Below are positions 35,691 through 43,638 of a stretch of DNA of 64,000 bases, piece by piece. The notes beneath the pieces are model-generated. The model made no database searches. It saw only the letters and a program-made list of their open reading frames with translations, and was not told the DNA's origin. A program made the translations under genes and the position numbers. The first letter of the stretch is position 1. Each line of letters opens with the position of its first letter. Origin of the DNA: RYN-230 sp963844695 (GTDB taxonomy: Bacteria > Actinomycetota > Actinomycetes > Streptosporangiales > Streptosporangiaceae). Location of the stretch: the NCBI GenBank assembly GCA_963844695.1, contig CAWJPL010000035.1, forward strand, positions 310,001 through 374,000, written 5' to 3'.

Positions 35691-37070
35691 GTGTCCGATC
35701 GGTTCTTCCTCAACCACCGCAACCCCGCCCGGCGGCGCGACCACACGACGCTGGCCCGCCGCCTGATGCAGCCGTCCGAGCGCGCCATCACCTCCCGCCA
35801 GCTCAGGCAGGACATCGTGTCCCTGGCCGGGCTCATCGGCCGCCCCGTGCTCAACCAGGCCGGCGACGAAGTGGGCCGGGTGGCGGACCTGCTGGCCAAG
35901 GTGTACGGCGGGGAGACCTACCCGCTCGTCACCGGCGTCGTCATGCGGGTCGGCCGGCGGCGCGCCTTCCTGGACGCGTCAGCCATCGACCGGCTGCACC
36001 GCCGTTCCGTCACCTTGCGCACCGCCCGCCTGGACCTGCGCGAGTTCCAGCGGCGTGACGGGGAAGTCCTGCTGGCCCGGGACATCCTGGACCATCAGCT
36101 CGTGGACACCGACGAGATCCAGGTGATCCGGGCCGCGGATCTGTACCTGGCCCAGGTGGGCGACGCCATCCACCTGGTCGGCGTGGACGTCAGCCTGCAG
36201 ACGCTGCTGCGCAGGCTGGGCCCGAAACGGTTCCGCTGGCACCCGACCCCGGACCGGGTGATCGACTGGGCCGCGATCGAGTCGTTCGGCGCCGACTCGG
36301 CAGAGTCACCGTCGGCGGTGAAACTGCGGGCGCCGCACAGTGCGCTGCGCAAGCTGCGCCCCGCCGAACTCGCGGACGTGCTGGAGGGGCTGGGCCGGCC
36401 AGGCCGGCAGGAACTCATCGAGAGCCTGGGCCACGATCTGGCCGCGGACGCGCTGGAGGAGATGGAACCACAGGAGCTGACCGCGCTGCTGCGCGAGGTC
36501 GAACCGGACCAGGCTGCCGAGCTCATCGCCCGGATGGAACCGGATGAGGCCGTGGACGCGCTGCGTGACCTGACCGAGGAGGAGCAGAGCGTCCTGCTCG
36601 CCCGGATGCCGCAGCAGGTCCAGCGCGAACTCGTCCGGCTGCTCGGCTACCCGGGAGACGAGGCGGCCGGGATCATGACCACGGTGCTGGCCTGCGCCTC
36701 GCCGGACGAGACGGTGACCCAGGTCAGTCAGCGGCTGGCCGAGCAGGCGCTGCACCGGACCGAGATTGACTCGGTGGCCGTGCTGGACGAACAAGGACGG
36801 CTGCTGGGCGATATATCCGCGTTTGACCTGCTGGTCAGCGACGGCGCCCGGCGCCTCGGCGACCTGATCGACCCCGACAACGCGCTGATAACCCTGCGGC
36901 CCAAGGACGACCTGGACACGGTAGCCACGGAACTGGTCGAGTCACGCCGCTCGTCGCTGCTGGTGGTGGACGACGACGGCCAGCCGCTGGGGCGCATCCT
37001 GTCCGACGACGTCCTCGACGCCCTGGTGCCCGGGCACGGACGGCTGCACTTCCCGAGGCTGCTCCAGTGA
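35691..37070 (+). CDS. PRC-barrel/MgtE-N/CBS protein without MgtE pore (copy B)
   Basis: 459 residues with the same architecture as copy A: PRC-barrel-like unit (about 40-115, LAGLIGRPVLNQAGDEVGRV), a second piece with LDLREFQRRDGEVLLARDIL, MgtE N-domain (about 225-345, KLRPAELADVLEGLGRPGRQ, LIARMEPDEAVDALRDLTEE, GYPGDEAAGIMTT) and a CBS pair (about 350-450, SVAVLDEQGRLLGDISAFDL and LLVVDDDGQPLGRILSDDVL). No membrane helices. GTG 35691 follows GGAGG. It is 97 bases upstream of the second Nramp-like gene. It diverges strongly from copy A, so the duplication is old or the two were acquired separately. Confidence 0.86.
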   Translation: MSDRFFLNHRNPARRRDHTTLARRLMQPSERAITSRQLRQDIVSLAGLIGRPVLNQAGDEVGRVADLLAKVYGGETYPLVTGVVMRVGRRRAFLDASAIDRLHRRSVTLRTARLDLREFQRRDGEVLLARDILDHQLVDTDEIQVIRAADLYLAQVGDAIHLVGVDVSLQTLLRRLGPKRFRWHPTPDRVIDWAAIESFGADSAESPSAVKLRAPHSALRKLRPAELADVLEGLGRPGRQELIESLGHDLAADALEEMEPQELTALLREVEPDQAAELIARMEPDEAVDALRDLTEEEQSVLLARMPQQVQRELVRLLGYPGDEAAGIMTTVLACASPDETVTQVSQRLAEQALHRTEIDSVAVLDEQGRLLGDISAFDLLVSDGARRLGDLIDPDNALITLRPKDDLDTVATELVESRRSSLLVVDDDGQPLGRILSDDVLDALVPGHGRLHFPRLLQ

Positions 37071-37167
37071 GCGCCGTCCGGTACCGGCTCACGAGCATGG
37101 GCCGCCAGGCCGGTGCGAGCGGCCGGTGCGTGTCCTTCCGGACGGCGCGAACGTCCGGGGAGACACG

Positions 37168-38514
37168 GTGAGCACCCGCGAGGAGGATCCCGCCGCGGAA
37201 CTGGACTCGCCCCCGCCCCGGGCGCGCGGCGGGATGACCTCGCTGACCCGGGTCCGGGCGGGCGGGGTACGGCTGATCCGGTCCCGGCGGGGCCGGATCT
37301 GGCTCATCCTGGCCGTGGCCGGCCCGGGCGTGGTGGCGGCCAACGCCGGCAACGACGCGGCCGGGATCGCCACCTACGCCTCCGCCGGGTCCCAGTTCGT
37401 CTACCGGACCTTGTTCTTCATGGTCCTGGTGACGTTCGCGCTGGTGCTGGTGCAGGAGATGGCCGTCCGGCTGGGCACGCACACCGGCAAGGGCCTGGCC
37501 GCGCTGATCCGGGAGGAGTTCAGCCTGCGGCTGACCGGGGTGGCGCTGTTCTGCGTGCTGCTGGCCAACACCGGGCTGGTCGTGTCGGAGTTCGCCGGGA
37601 TCGGCGCGGCGTTCCAGTTGCTCGGCGTGAGCCGGTACGTGATCATTCCCATCGCCGCGGTCGCGATCTGGGCCCTCGTGGTGTTCGGCTCCTACCGGTA
37701 CGCGGAGCGGATCTTCCTCATCCTGTCGCTCGCGTTCCTCGCCTACCCGATCGCCGCGATCCTGGGCCACCCCGACTGGGTCCAGGTCGGCACCAACCTG
37801 GTCGTCCCGCACTTCCTGTACACGAGGAGCTTCCTGCTGCTGGGCGTGGCCCTGATCGGCACCACGGTCAGCCCGTACATGCAGCTGTACGCCGCGGCGG
37901 GCGTGGTGGACAAGGGCTCTGACGTGGCCGACTACCCGCGGGCCCGGCTCGACGCGATCATCGGCGCCCTGTTCGCCTGCGTCATCTCGATCACCATCAT
38001 CATCGCGACCGCGGCGGCCATCGGCGGCCGCGGCCCGCTGACCTCGGCCAAGGAGGCCGCCGAGGCGCTGCGCCCGGTAGCCGGCCCGGCGGCCGAACTG
38101 CTGTTCGCGTTCGGCCTGATCGGCGCGTCCGCGCTGGCCGGCGCGGTGGTCCCGCTGTCCAGCGCCTACGCGATCAGCGAGGCGGTCGGGGTGGAGCGCT
38201 CCATCTCCCGCCGTTTCACCGAGGCCCGGCTGTTCCTGGGCCTGTTCACGGTGCAGGTGATCATCGGCGCGGCGCTGGCCCTCACCCCGATCAACCTGAT
38301 CACCCTGCTGATCGGCACCCAGGTGCTCCAGGGCATCGTCACGCCGGTCATCCTGGCTTACATCCTCATCCTGACCAACCGGCGCAGCGTGCTCGGCAAG
38401 GCCGCCAACGGGCCCGTGTTCCGCACCGCGGCCACCGTCTGCGTGGTCGCCATCTCGGCCATGAGCCTGCTGCTGCTGGGCTCGACCGTGCTCAGCTTCT
38501 TCGGCGTCGGTTAA
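37168..38514 (+). CDS. Nramp-family divalent cation permease with altered metal site (copy B)
   Basis: 448 residues, eleven membrane helices. Helix 1 reads GPGVVAANAGNDAAGIATYA (DPGN replaced by DAAG), and helix 6 reads LIGTTVSPYMQLYAAAG (MPH replaced by SPY). As in copy A, the acidic residue is kept and the soft Met ligand is lost. The start GTG 37168 has GGGGAGA upstream; an in-frame ATG at 37126 lacks one. The permease is likely co-transcribed with the upstream MgtE-N/CBS gene. Transport of magnesium, not manganese or iron, is inferred from the motif change and the partner. Confidence 0.85.
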   Translation: MSTREEDPAAELDSPPPRARGGMTSLTRVRAGGVRLIRSRRGRIWLILAVAGPGVVAANAGNDAAGIATYASAGSQFVYRTLFFMVLVTFALVLVQEMAVRLGTHTGKGLAALIREEFSLRLTGVALFCVLLANTGLVVSEFAGIGAAFQLLGVSRYVIIPIAAVAIWALVVFGSYRYAERIFLILSLAFLAYPIAAILGHPDWVQVGTNLVVPHFLYTRSFLLLGVALIGTTVSPYMQLYAAAGVVDKGSDVADYPRARLDAIIGALFACVISITIIIATAAAIGGRGPLTSAKEAAEALRPVAGPAAELLFAFGLIGASALAGAVVPLSSAYAISEAVGVERSISRRFTEARLFLGLFTVQVIIGAALALTPINLITLLIGTQVLQGIVTPVILAYILILTNRRSVLGKAANGPVFRTAATVCVVAISAMSLLLLGSTVLSFFGVG

Positions 38515-38679
38515 ACGGCGCGCAAAATCTTGGGCCGCTAAGGGTGCGTTAAGGCCTGGCTAGGCCCGATCCGCGGCGGGTATCAGCCGTATGCGCGGCG
38601 TATGCCCCGTTGGTCGGGGCTGGTTCTCGCCGATGGTATGAAGGCCTGGTCAGGCAAACGAAGGGCACCTCAGTTGGCA

Positions 38680-40786
38680 ATGCGCAAGGCAGTGGGCTTC
38701 CTCGGCAGGAGTGACAACCTGCCGGAGGGCGTCGGGTACACGCTGAAACGGCGGCTGCTCGGCCCGCCCATGGTCAACGAGGAACTCAGCGAGCAGCGGC
38801 TGTCCAACGTGGCCGCGCTCGGCGTCCTGGCCCCGGACGGGATCTCCTCCTCGGCGTACGGCACCGAGGAGATCCTGATCGAGCTGCTCAAGGGCGGCCT
38901 GGCGATCACCGCGTTCACCCTGATCCTGCCGCTGACCGGGGTCGTCTTGTTCGTGATGGCCCTGGTGGTGCTGTCCTACCGGGAAGTCGTCACGGTCTAC
39001 ACCCGGGCCGGCGGATCGTACGTGGTCGCCCGGGACAACTTCGGGCCCAAGGTGGCCCAGATCGCCGCCGTCGCGCTGCTCATCGACTACGTGGTCACGG
39101 TAGCGGTCCAGGTCGCCGCCGGTACCGCGGCGGTGGCCTCCGCCGTCCCCGTCCTCAACCACCCTGACCTGATCACCGTCATCTCGATCGCGATCGTGCT
39201 CCTGATGTGCTACGGCAACCTGCGCGGCATCCGCGAGGCCAGCCGGGCGTTCGCGCTGCCCACCTACCTGTTCTCCGGCATCGTCATCCTGCTGATCGTC
39301 ACCGGGCTGGTCCGGGAGATCTTCGGCGACCTCCCGCGCCTGCCCTACCCGGTGGCCGGGCAGTACACGGGCCACCATTCCTACAGCGGCCTGATCGCGT
39401 TCGGGATGGTCTTCGTGCTGCTGCGGGCCTTCGCCAACGGCGGATCGTCACTGACCGGCATCGAGGCGGTGTCCAACGCGGTCAGCGCGTTCAAGCCCCC
39501 TGAGGGCCTCAACGCCCGGAAGGTGCTGGTCACCGAGGGCCTCATCCTCGGCTCCCTGGTGGCCGGGATCTCCTGGCTGGCCCACGCGACCCACGCGGCG
39601 CCGTACACCGGCGGCGTGCCGACGGTGCTGGCCCAGGAGGCCCACGCGGTCTTCGGCGACGCACGGGGTGGGCGAGGTGCTGTTCGTGGCGGTCCAGGCG
39701 GCCACCGCGCTGATCTTGTACACCGGGGGCAATACCAGCTTCAACGGCTTCCCGTTCCTGGCCAACTTCGTGGCCGAGGACGCGTTCCTGCCCCGCTGGC
39801 TGACCAAGCGCGGTCATCGCCTGGTGTTCTCCAACGGGATCATCGTGCTCGCGGTGCTGTCCTGCTGTCTGCTGGCCGCCGTCGGCGCGAACGTCAACAA
39901 GCTGGTGCCGTTCTACGCGATCGGCGTGTTCACCGCCTTCACCCTGGCCGGGTTCGGCATGGCCAAGTACCACCACACGCACAGGGAGCAGCACTGGCGG
40001 CGCAAGCTGGTGATCAACTTCTCGGCGGGCGTCACGTCGCTGATCGTGGTGGCGATCTTCGTGCTGGTGAAGTTCACCGAGGGCGCCTGGCTGGTGGTGA
40101 TCCTGTTCGCGATCGGCGTGCCGGCCCTCATCCGGCTCAACCGGGAGTACGGGATGGAAGCCCAGGTCCTGGAGCGGATCAGCGACCGGCCCAAGCCGCC
40201 CGCGGCGCCGAACTACACCCGGCGGACCGTGTTCGTCTTGGTGGACAGCTTCGACCTGGCCACGATCGCCGCGCTGCGCTACGCCCGCAGCCTGCGCCCC
40301 ACAACCCTGCGCGCGGTCCATTTCGTCATCGACACCGCCGTGGCCGACGCCCTGCGCGAGGAGTGGACCCGGGCCGGCATGGACGTCGTGCTGGACTTCA
40401 TCGACTGTCCGGACCGGAGAATCGCCCGGGCCGCGGCCGAACTGGCCAGCGCGGAGGCGGCGCAGCCGGGCACGCAGGTCACGATGGTGCTGCCGCGGCG
40501 GAGCTACTCGCCGCTGATCGGCCGGCTGCTGCACGACCGCACCGCCGACAAGATCGCGGCCGTGGTGAGCCGGATCCCGCACGCCGCCGCGACCATCATC
40601 CCGTTCGACGTGCAGAGCAGGCTGGAAGTCCTGCACGCCCGCCAGGTCGCCCAGGCCGAGCAGGCCACCGAGGCCAAGATGACCCTCCGGGCCCTCGCGG
40701 AGCAGGCGGGCAAGGCCGACGGGAGCGGTCCCGGCGCCCCCGCAGGAACCCCCCACCGCCAGCGGCCCGGCGGGCCCCGCAGCTGA
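38680..40786 (+). CDS. KimA-like potassium:proton symporter of the APC superfamily (frameshifted)
   Basis: About 702 residues. The N-terminal half resembles B. subtilis KimA (formerly YdaO), a high-affinity K+ importer: NVAALGVLAPDGISSSAYGT, VVLSYREVVTVYTRAGGSYV, NGGSSLTGIEAVSNAVSAFK, FSNGIIVLAVLSCCLLAAVG. Twelve helices are followed by a cytosolic domain of about 170 residues (FVLVDSFDLATIAALRYARS; VLDFIDCPDRRIARAAAELA) like a universal stress protein fold. One extra base near 39664 splits the frame. The start is ATG 38680 or TTG 38674 (AAGGG eight bases upstream). KimA in Bacillus is controlled by c-di-AMP; I could not recognise a riboswitch in the 165-base leader. Confidence 0.8.
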
Positions 40787-41376
40787 CGCCCGGGCGGGCG
40801 GGCGCACCGCGGACGGCGCCCCGCGCGGGCAGCGACGGCGCGGGCAGCGACGGCGCCACCGGGGTCACCGACCCCGCCGCCGGACTGCCCCCCGTCGTCG
40901 CCGCGCCGTCCGGGCTGCGCCGGGCGCTGCGCGGGCGGCGGCGCGGCGCGGACCAGCCGCCCCCGGCAGCGCCGACCGAGGAGCATCCCAACTACGACCG
41001 GCCGGTCCCGTCCGCCGGGGTGAACCCGATCGGCTCACTGCTCCGGCCCGGGCGCGCCACCGTCGAGGGCCGGGTGCGGACGGTGGAGATCCGCCCCGTA
41101 GAGCGCAACTCGGTGCTGGCCATCGACATCGCCGACTCCACCGGCGACCTGACCGCGCTGTTCTACGGCCGGTCGCATATCCCCGGCATCATGTGCGGGG
41201 TCCGGGTGCGCTTCCGCGGGCCGGTCGGGCTGCGCGAGGAAGGCCCGGTCATGATCAACCCGGCTTACGAGTTGCTGTCCGCGGGTACCGCCCGGCGCAC
41301 ACTGGGGGAAGACTCTTCAGGTGGGGAACCGCCCGGGCGCGACCAGGGGCGGGGCGGCGAAGGGCAGGACTCCTGA
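40783..41376 (+). CDS. OB-fold nucleic-acid-binding protein, start uncertain
   Basis: The last 120 residues form an OB-fold of the tRNA_anti-codon type common in actinomycetes: GRATVEGRVRTVEIRPVERN, VLAIDIADSTGDLTALFYGR, SHIPGIMCGVRVRFRGPVGL, then PVMINPAYELL. About 75 Pro/Arg/Gly-rich residues precede it. No ATG or good GTG opens the frame. The only upstream candidate is a CTG at 40783 overlapping the permease stop, and the first GTG (41020) is just before the fold. An indel may hide the real start. Often linked to transporter genes in these bacteria; role unknown. Confidence 0.62.
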   Translation: MTPGRAGAPRTAPRAGSDGAGSDGATGVTDPAAGLPPVVAAPSGLRRALRGRRRGADQPPPAAPTEEHPNYDRPVPSAGVNPIGSLLRPGRATVEGRVRTVEIRPVERNSVLAIDIADSTGDLTALFYGRSHIPGIMCGVRVRFRGPVGLREEGPVMINPAYELLSAGTARRTLGEDSSGGEPPGRDQGRGGEGQDS

Positions 41377-41395
41377 CAGGGGGCTTCCAGCGGCG

Positions 41396-42322
41396 ATGAC
41401 GGCCGGAGGCGGACACGCGCACGACCATGCCCTCACGGCCACCGGACGGCACCGGGGCAGGCTGGCCGCGGTTCTGGCGATCACGCTCAGCATCGCCGCC
41501 GGGGAGATCGCCGGCGGGATCCTGTCCGGGTCGCTGGTGCTGGTGGCGGACGCGGCGCACATGGCCGCGGACGCGGCCGGGGTGGGCCTGTCCCTGCTCG
41601 CCGCGCACTTCGCCAGCAAGCCCGCGACCGAGCGGCGCACCTTCGGCTACGCCCGGGCGGAGATCCTGGCCGCCACGGCCAACGCGCTCCTGCTGCTGGG
41701 CATGGCCACCTTCATCGTGGTGGAGGCGGCGCAGCGGCTGACCGCGCCGCCCCCGGTGAACACCGGGGTCATGGCGGTGTTCGGCTGCATCGCGCTGGCT
41801 GGCAACGGCGCGTCACTGATCCTGCTGCGCCAGGCCCAGGCCGAGAGCCTGAACGCCCGCGGCGCGTTCCTGGAGGTCGCCTCGGATACGTTCGGCGCGC
41901 TGGCGGTGCTGGCCACCGCGGCCATCATCGCCGCGACCGGGTGGGATCTGGCCGACCCCATCGCCTCGCTGGCGGTCGGCGTGCTGATCCTGCCCCGGAC
42001 CTGGCGGCTGCTCCGGGACGCGGTGGACGTGCTGCTGGAGGCGAGCCCGCGGGGCATCGACCTGAGCGAGGTCCGCCAGCACATGACCGGGCTGGACGGC
42101 GTCATCGACGTGCACGACCTGCACGCCTGGACCATCACCTCCGGGCTGCCGGTGCTGTCCGCGCACGTCGTGGTGGACCCCGTCACCCTGGCCGCCGGGT
42201 GCGGCCCCGGTCTCCTGGACCAGCTGCAGGAGTGCGTCCGCGGTCACTTCGACGTGGCCCACTCCACGTTCCAGATCGAGCCCGCCGGGCACGCCGACCA
42301 CGAGCCCTCCGTGCACGACTGA
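41396..42322 (+). CDS. Cation diffusion facilitator (zinc/cobalt exporter type)
   Basis: 308 residues: a short His-containing head (GGGHAHDHAL), six membrane helices and a C-terminal cytosolic domain (DLSEVRQHMTGLDGVIDVHD, LHAWTITSGLPVLSAHVVVD). The transport site has HxxxD in helix 2 (DAAHMAADAAG) and ExxxD in helix 5 (LEVASD), where zinc exporters such as ZitB have HxxxD. The Glu variant occurs in other actinobacterial members as far as I know, so zinc is probable but not certain. It closes the ion-transport island. Confidence 0.87.
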   Translation: MTAGGGHAHDHALTATGRHRGRLAAVLAITLSIAAGEIAGGILSGSLVLVADAAHMAADAAGVGLSLLAAHFASKPATERRTFGYARAEILAATANALLLLGMATFIVVEAAQRLTAPPPVNTGVMAVFGCIALAGNGASLILLRQAQAESLNARGAFLEVASDTFGALAVLATAAIIAATGWDLADPIASLAVGVLILPRTWRLLRDAVDVLLEASPRGIDLSEVRQHMTGLDGVIDVHDLHAWTITSGLPVLSAHVVVDPVTLAAGCGPGLLDQLQECVRGHFDVAHSTFQIEPAGHADHEPSVHD

Positions 42323-42405
42323 GGCTCCCGGGGGATTGCGCCCGCCGACCCTACTGAGTAGTAATAAGGAGAGGCGAGCCGCTCCCCGTCACCCAGGAGG
42401 CTGCC

Positions 42406-43515
42406 GTGGGCACCTACGACCATTACGCCACTCCCGTCCCGCCCGGCACCTGGGATGTCCCCGCCTCCGGCGCCGCCCGGTTCAGCTGGGAGTACGACGA
42501 GGGCCGGAGCCGGCTCCTGGACCTGTACCAGCGGGGCAAGGACAAGCAGTGGGACGCGGCCAAGCGGATCGACTGGGACCTGCCGGTGGACCCCACGAAC
42601 GTCATGGCCACGCCGGACGAGCTGGTGCCGATCCACGGGTCGCGGCAGTGGGAGGTGCTGAACCAGGCCGAGCGCGACGAACTGGGCCATCACCTGGGCT
42701 CGTGGCTGTTCAGCCAGTTCCTGCACGGCGAGCAGGGCGCGCTGACCGTGGCGGCCCGGATCGTGGAGTCGGTCCCGGACATGGACTCCAAGTTCTACGC
42801 CGCGACCCAGACCATGGACGAGGCCCGGCACGTGGAGCTGTACCAGCGGTTCATCCGGGACAAGATCGGGCTCTACTACCCCATCAACGACGACCTGGCC
42901 CGGCTGCTGGCCGACGCGCTCAGTGACTCCCGGTGGGATATGCCCTACCTCGGCATGCAGGTGCTGATCGAGGGGCTGGCCCTGGCCGCCTTCGGGGTGC
43001 ACCGCGACGTGGCCGCCAACCCCCTGGTCAAGCAGGTGCTCGCCTACGTGATGCAGGACGAGGCCCGGCACGTGGCGTTCGGCCGCCTGGCCCTGCGCGA
43101 CTACTACGCCGGGCTGACGGACGCCGAGCGAGCCGACCGCGAGGAGTTCGTGGTCGAGGGGTGCTACCTGATGCGCAACCGGTTCCGGGCCCAGGAGGTC
43201 TGGGAGCGGATGGGCTACGACGTGGCGGAGTGCCTGGAGTACACCGAGCAGTCACCCATCCAGCAGGCCTTCCGCACCCTGCTGTTCAGCCGGATCGTGC
43301 CCTGTGTGCGGGACATCGGGCTGTGGGGCCCGAAGGTCCAGCACGCCTACGCCGACCTGGGTGTCCTGGACGCGGCCGGCACCGACCTGGACGCGCTGAT
43401 GCGCGACGACGAGGAGATCGCGGAGCGGATAGACCAGGACAAGGCCAGCTACGACGCGGAAATGGCCGCCCGCCGCGCCGAGGTGGACGCGGCCATCGGC
43501 GACGCGGAAGGGTAG
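42406..43515 (+). CDS. Ferritin-like diiron oxidase/oxygenase (R2/AurF-like)
   Basis: 369 residues. Two EARH-type half sites define a dinuclear iron centre: Glu109 (FLHGEQGAL), Glu139 and His142 (TMDEARHVEL), Glu189 (LIEGLALAAFG), Glu219 and His222 (MQDEARHVAFG). Such proteins include p-aminobenzoate N-oxygenase AurF, R2-like ligand-binding oxidases and ribonucleotide reductase R2; no radical Tyr can be assigned with confidence. GTG 42406 follows AGGAGG. It stands alone after the CDF exporter, so the substrate is unknown. Confidence 0.85.
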   Translation: MGTYDHYATPVPPGTWDVPASGAARFSWEYDEGRSRLLDLYQRGKDKQWDAAKRIDWDLPVDPTNVMATPDELVPIHGSRQWEVLNQAERDELGHHLGSWLFSQFLHGEQGALTVAARIVESVPDMDSKFYAATQTMDEARHVELYQRFIRDKIGLYYPINDDLARLLADALSDSRWDMPYLGMQVLIEGLALAAFGVHRDVAANPLVKQVLAYVMQDEARHVAFGRLALRDYYAGLTDAERADREEFVVEGCYLMRNRFRAQEVWERMGYDVAECLEYTEQSPIQQAFRTLLFSRIVPCVRDIGLWGPKVQHAYADLGVLDAAGTDLDALMRDDEEIAERIDQDKASYDAEMAARRAEVDAAIGDAEG

Positions 43516-43638
43516 TCACCCGGGCCCGGTGTGGCTACCCACCCCCGGACTCTCGTGCGGCCCTTCCTGTGCCGCCTGGCCGCGGCACTGGATACTTGGG
43601 GCATGGTGATCACGCGCGGGCCAGGAGGCTGACCCGCG

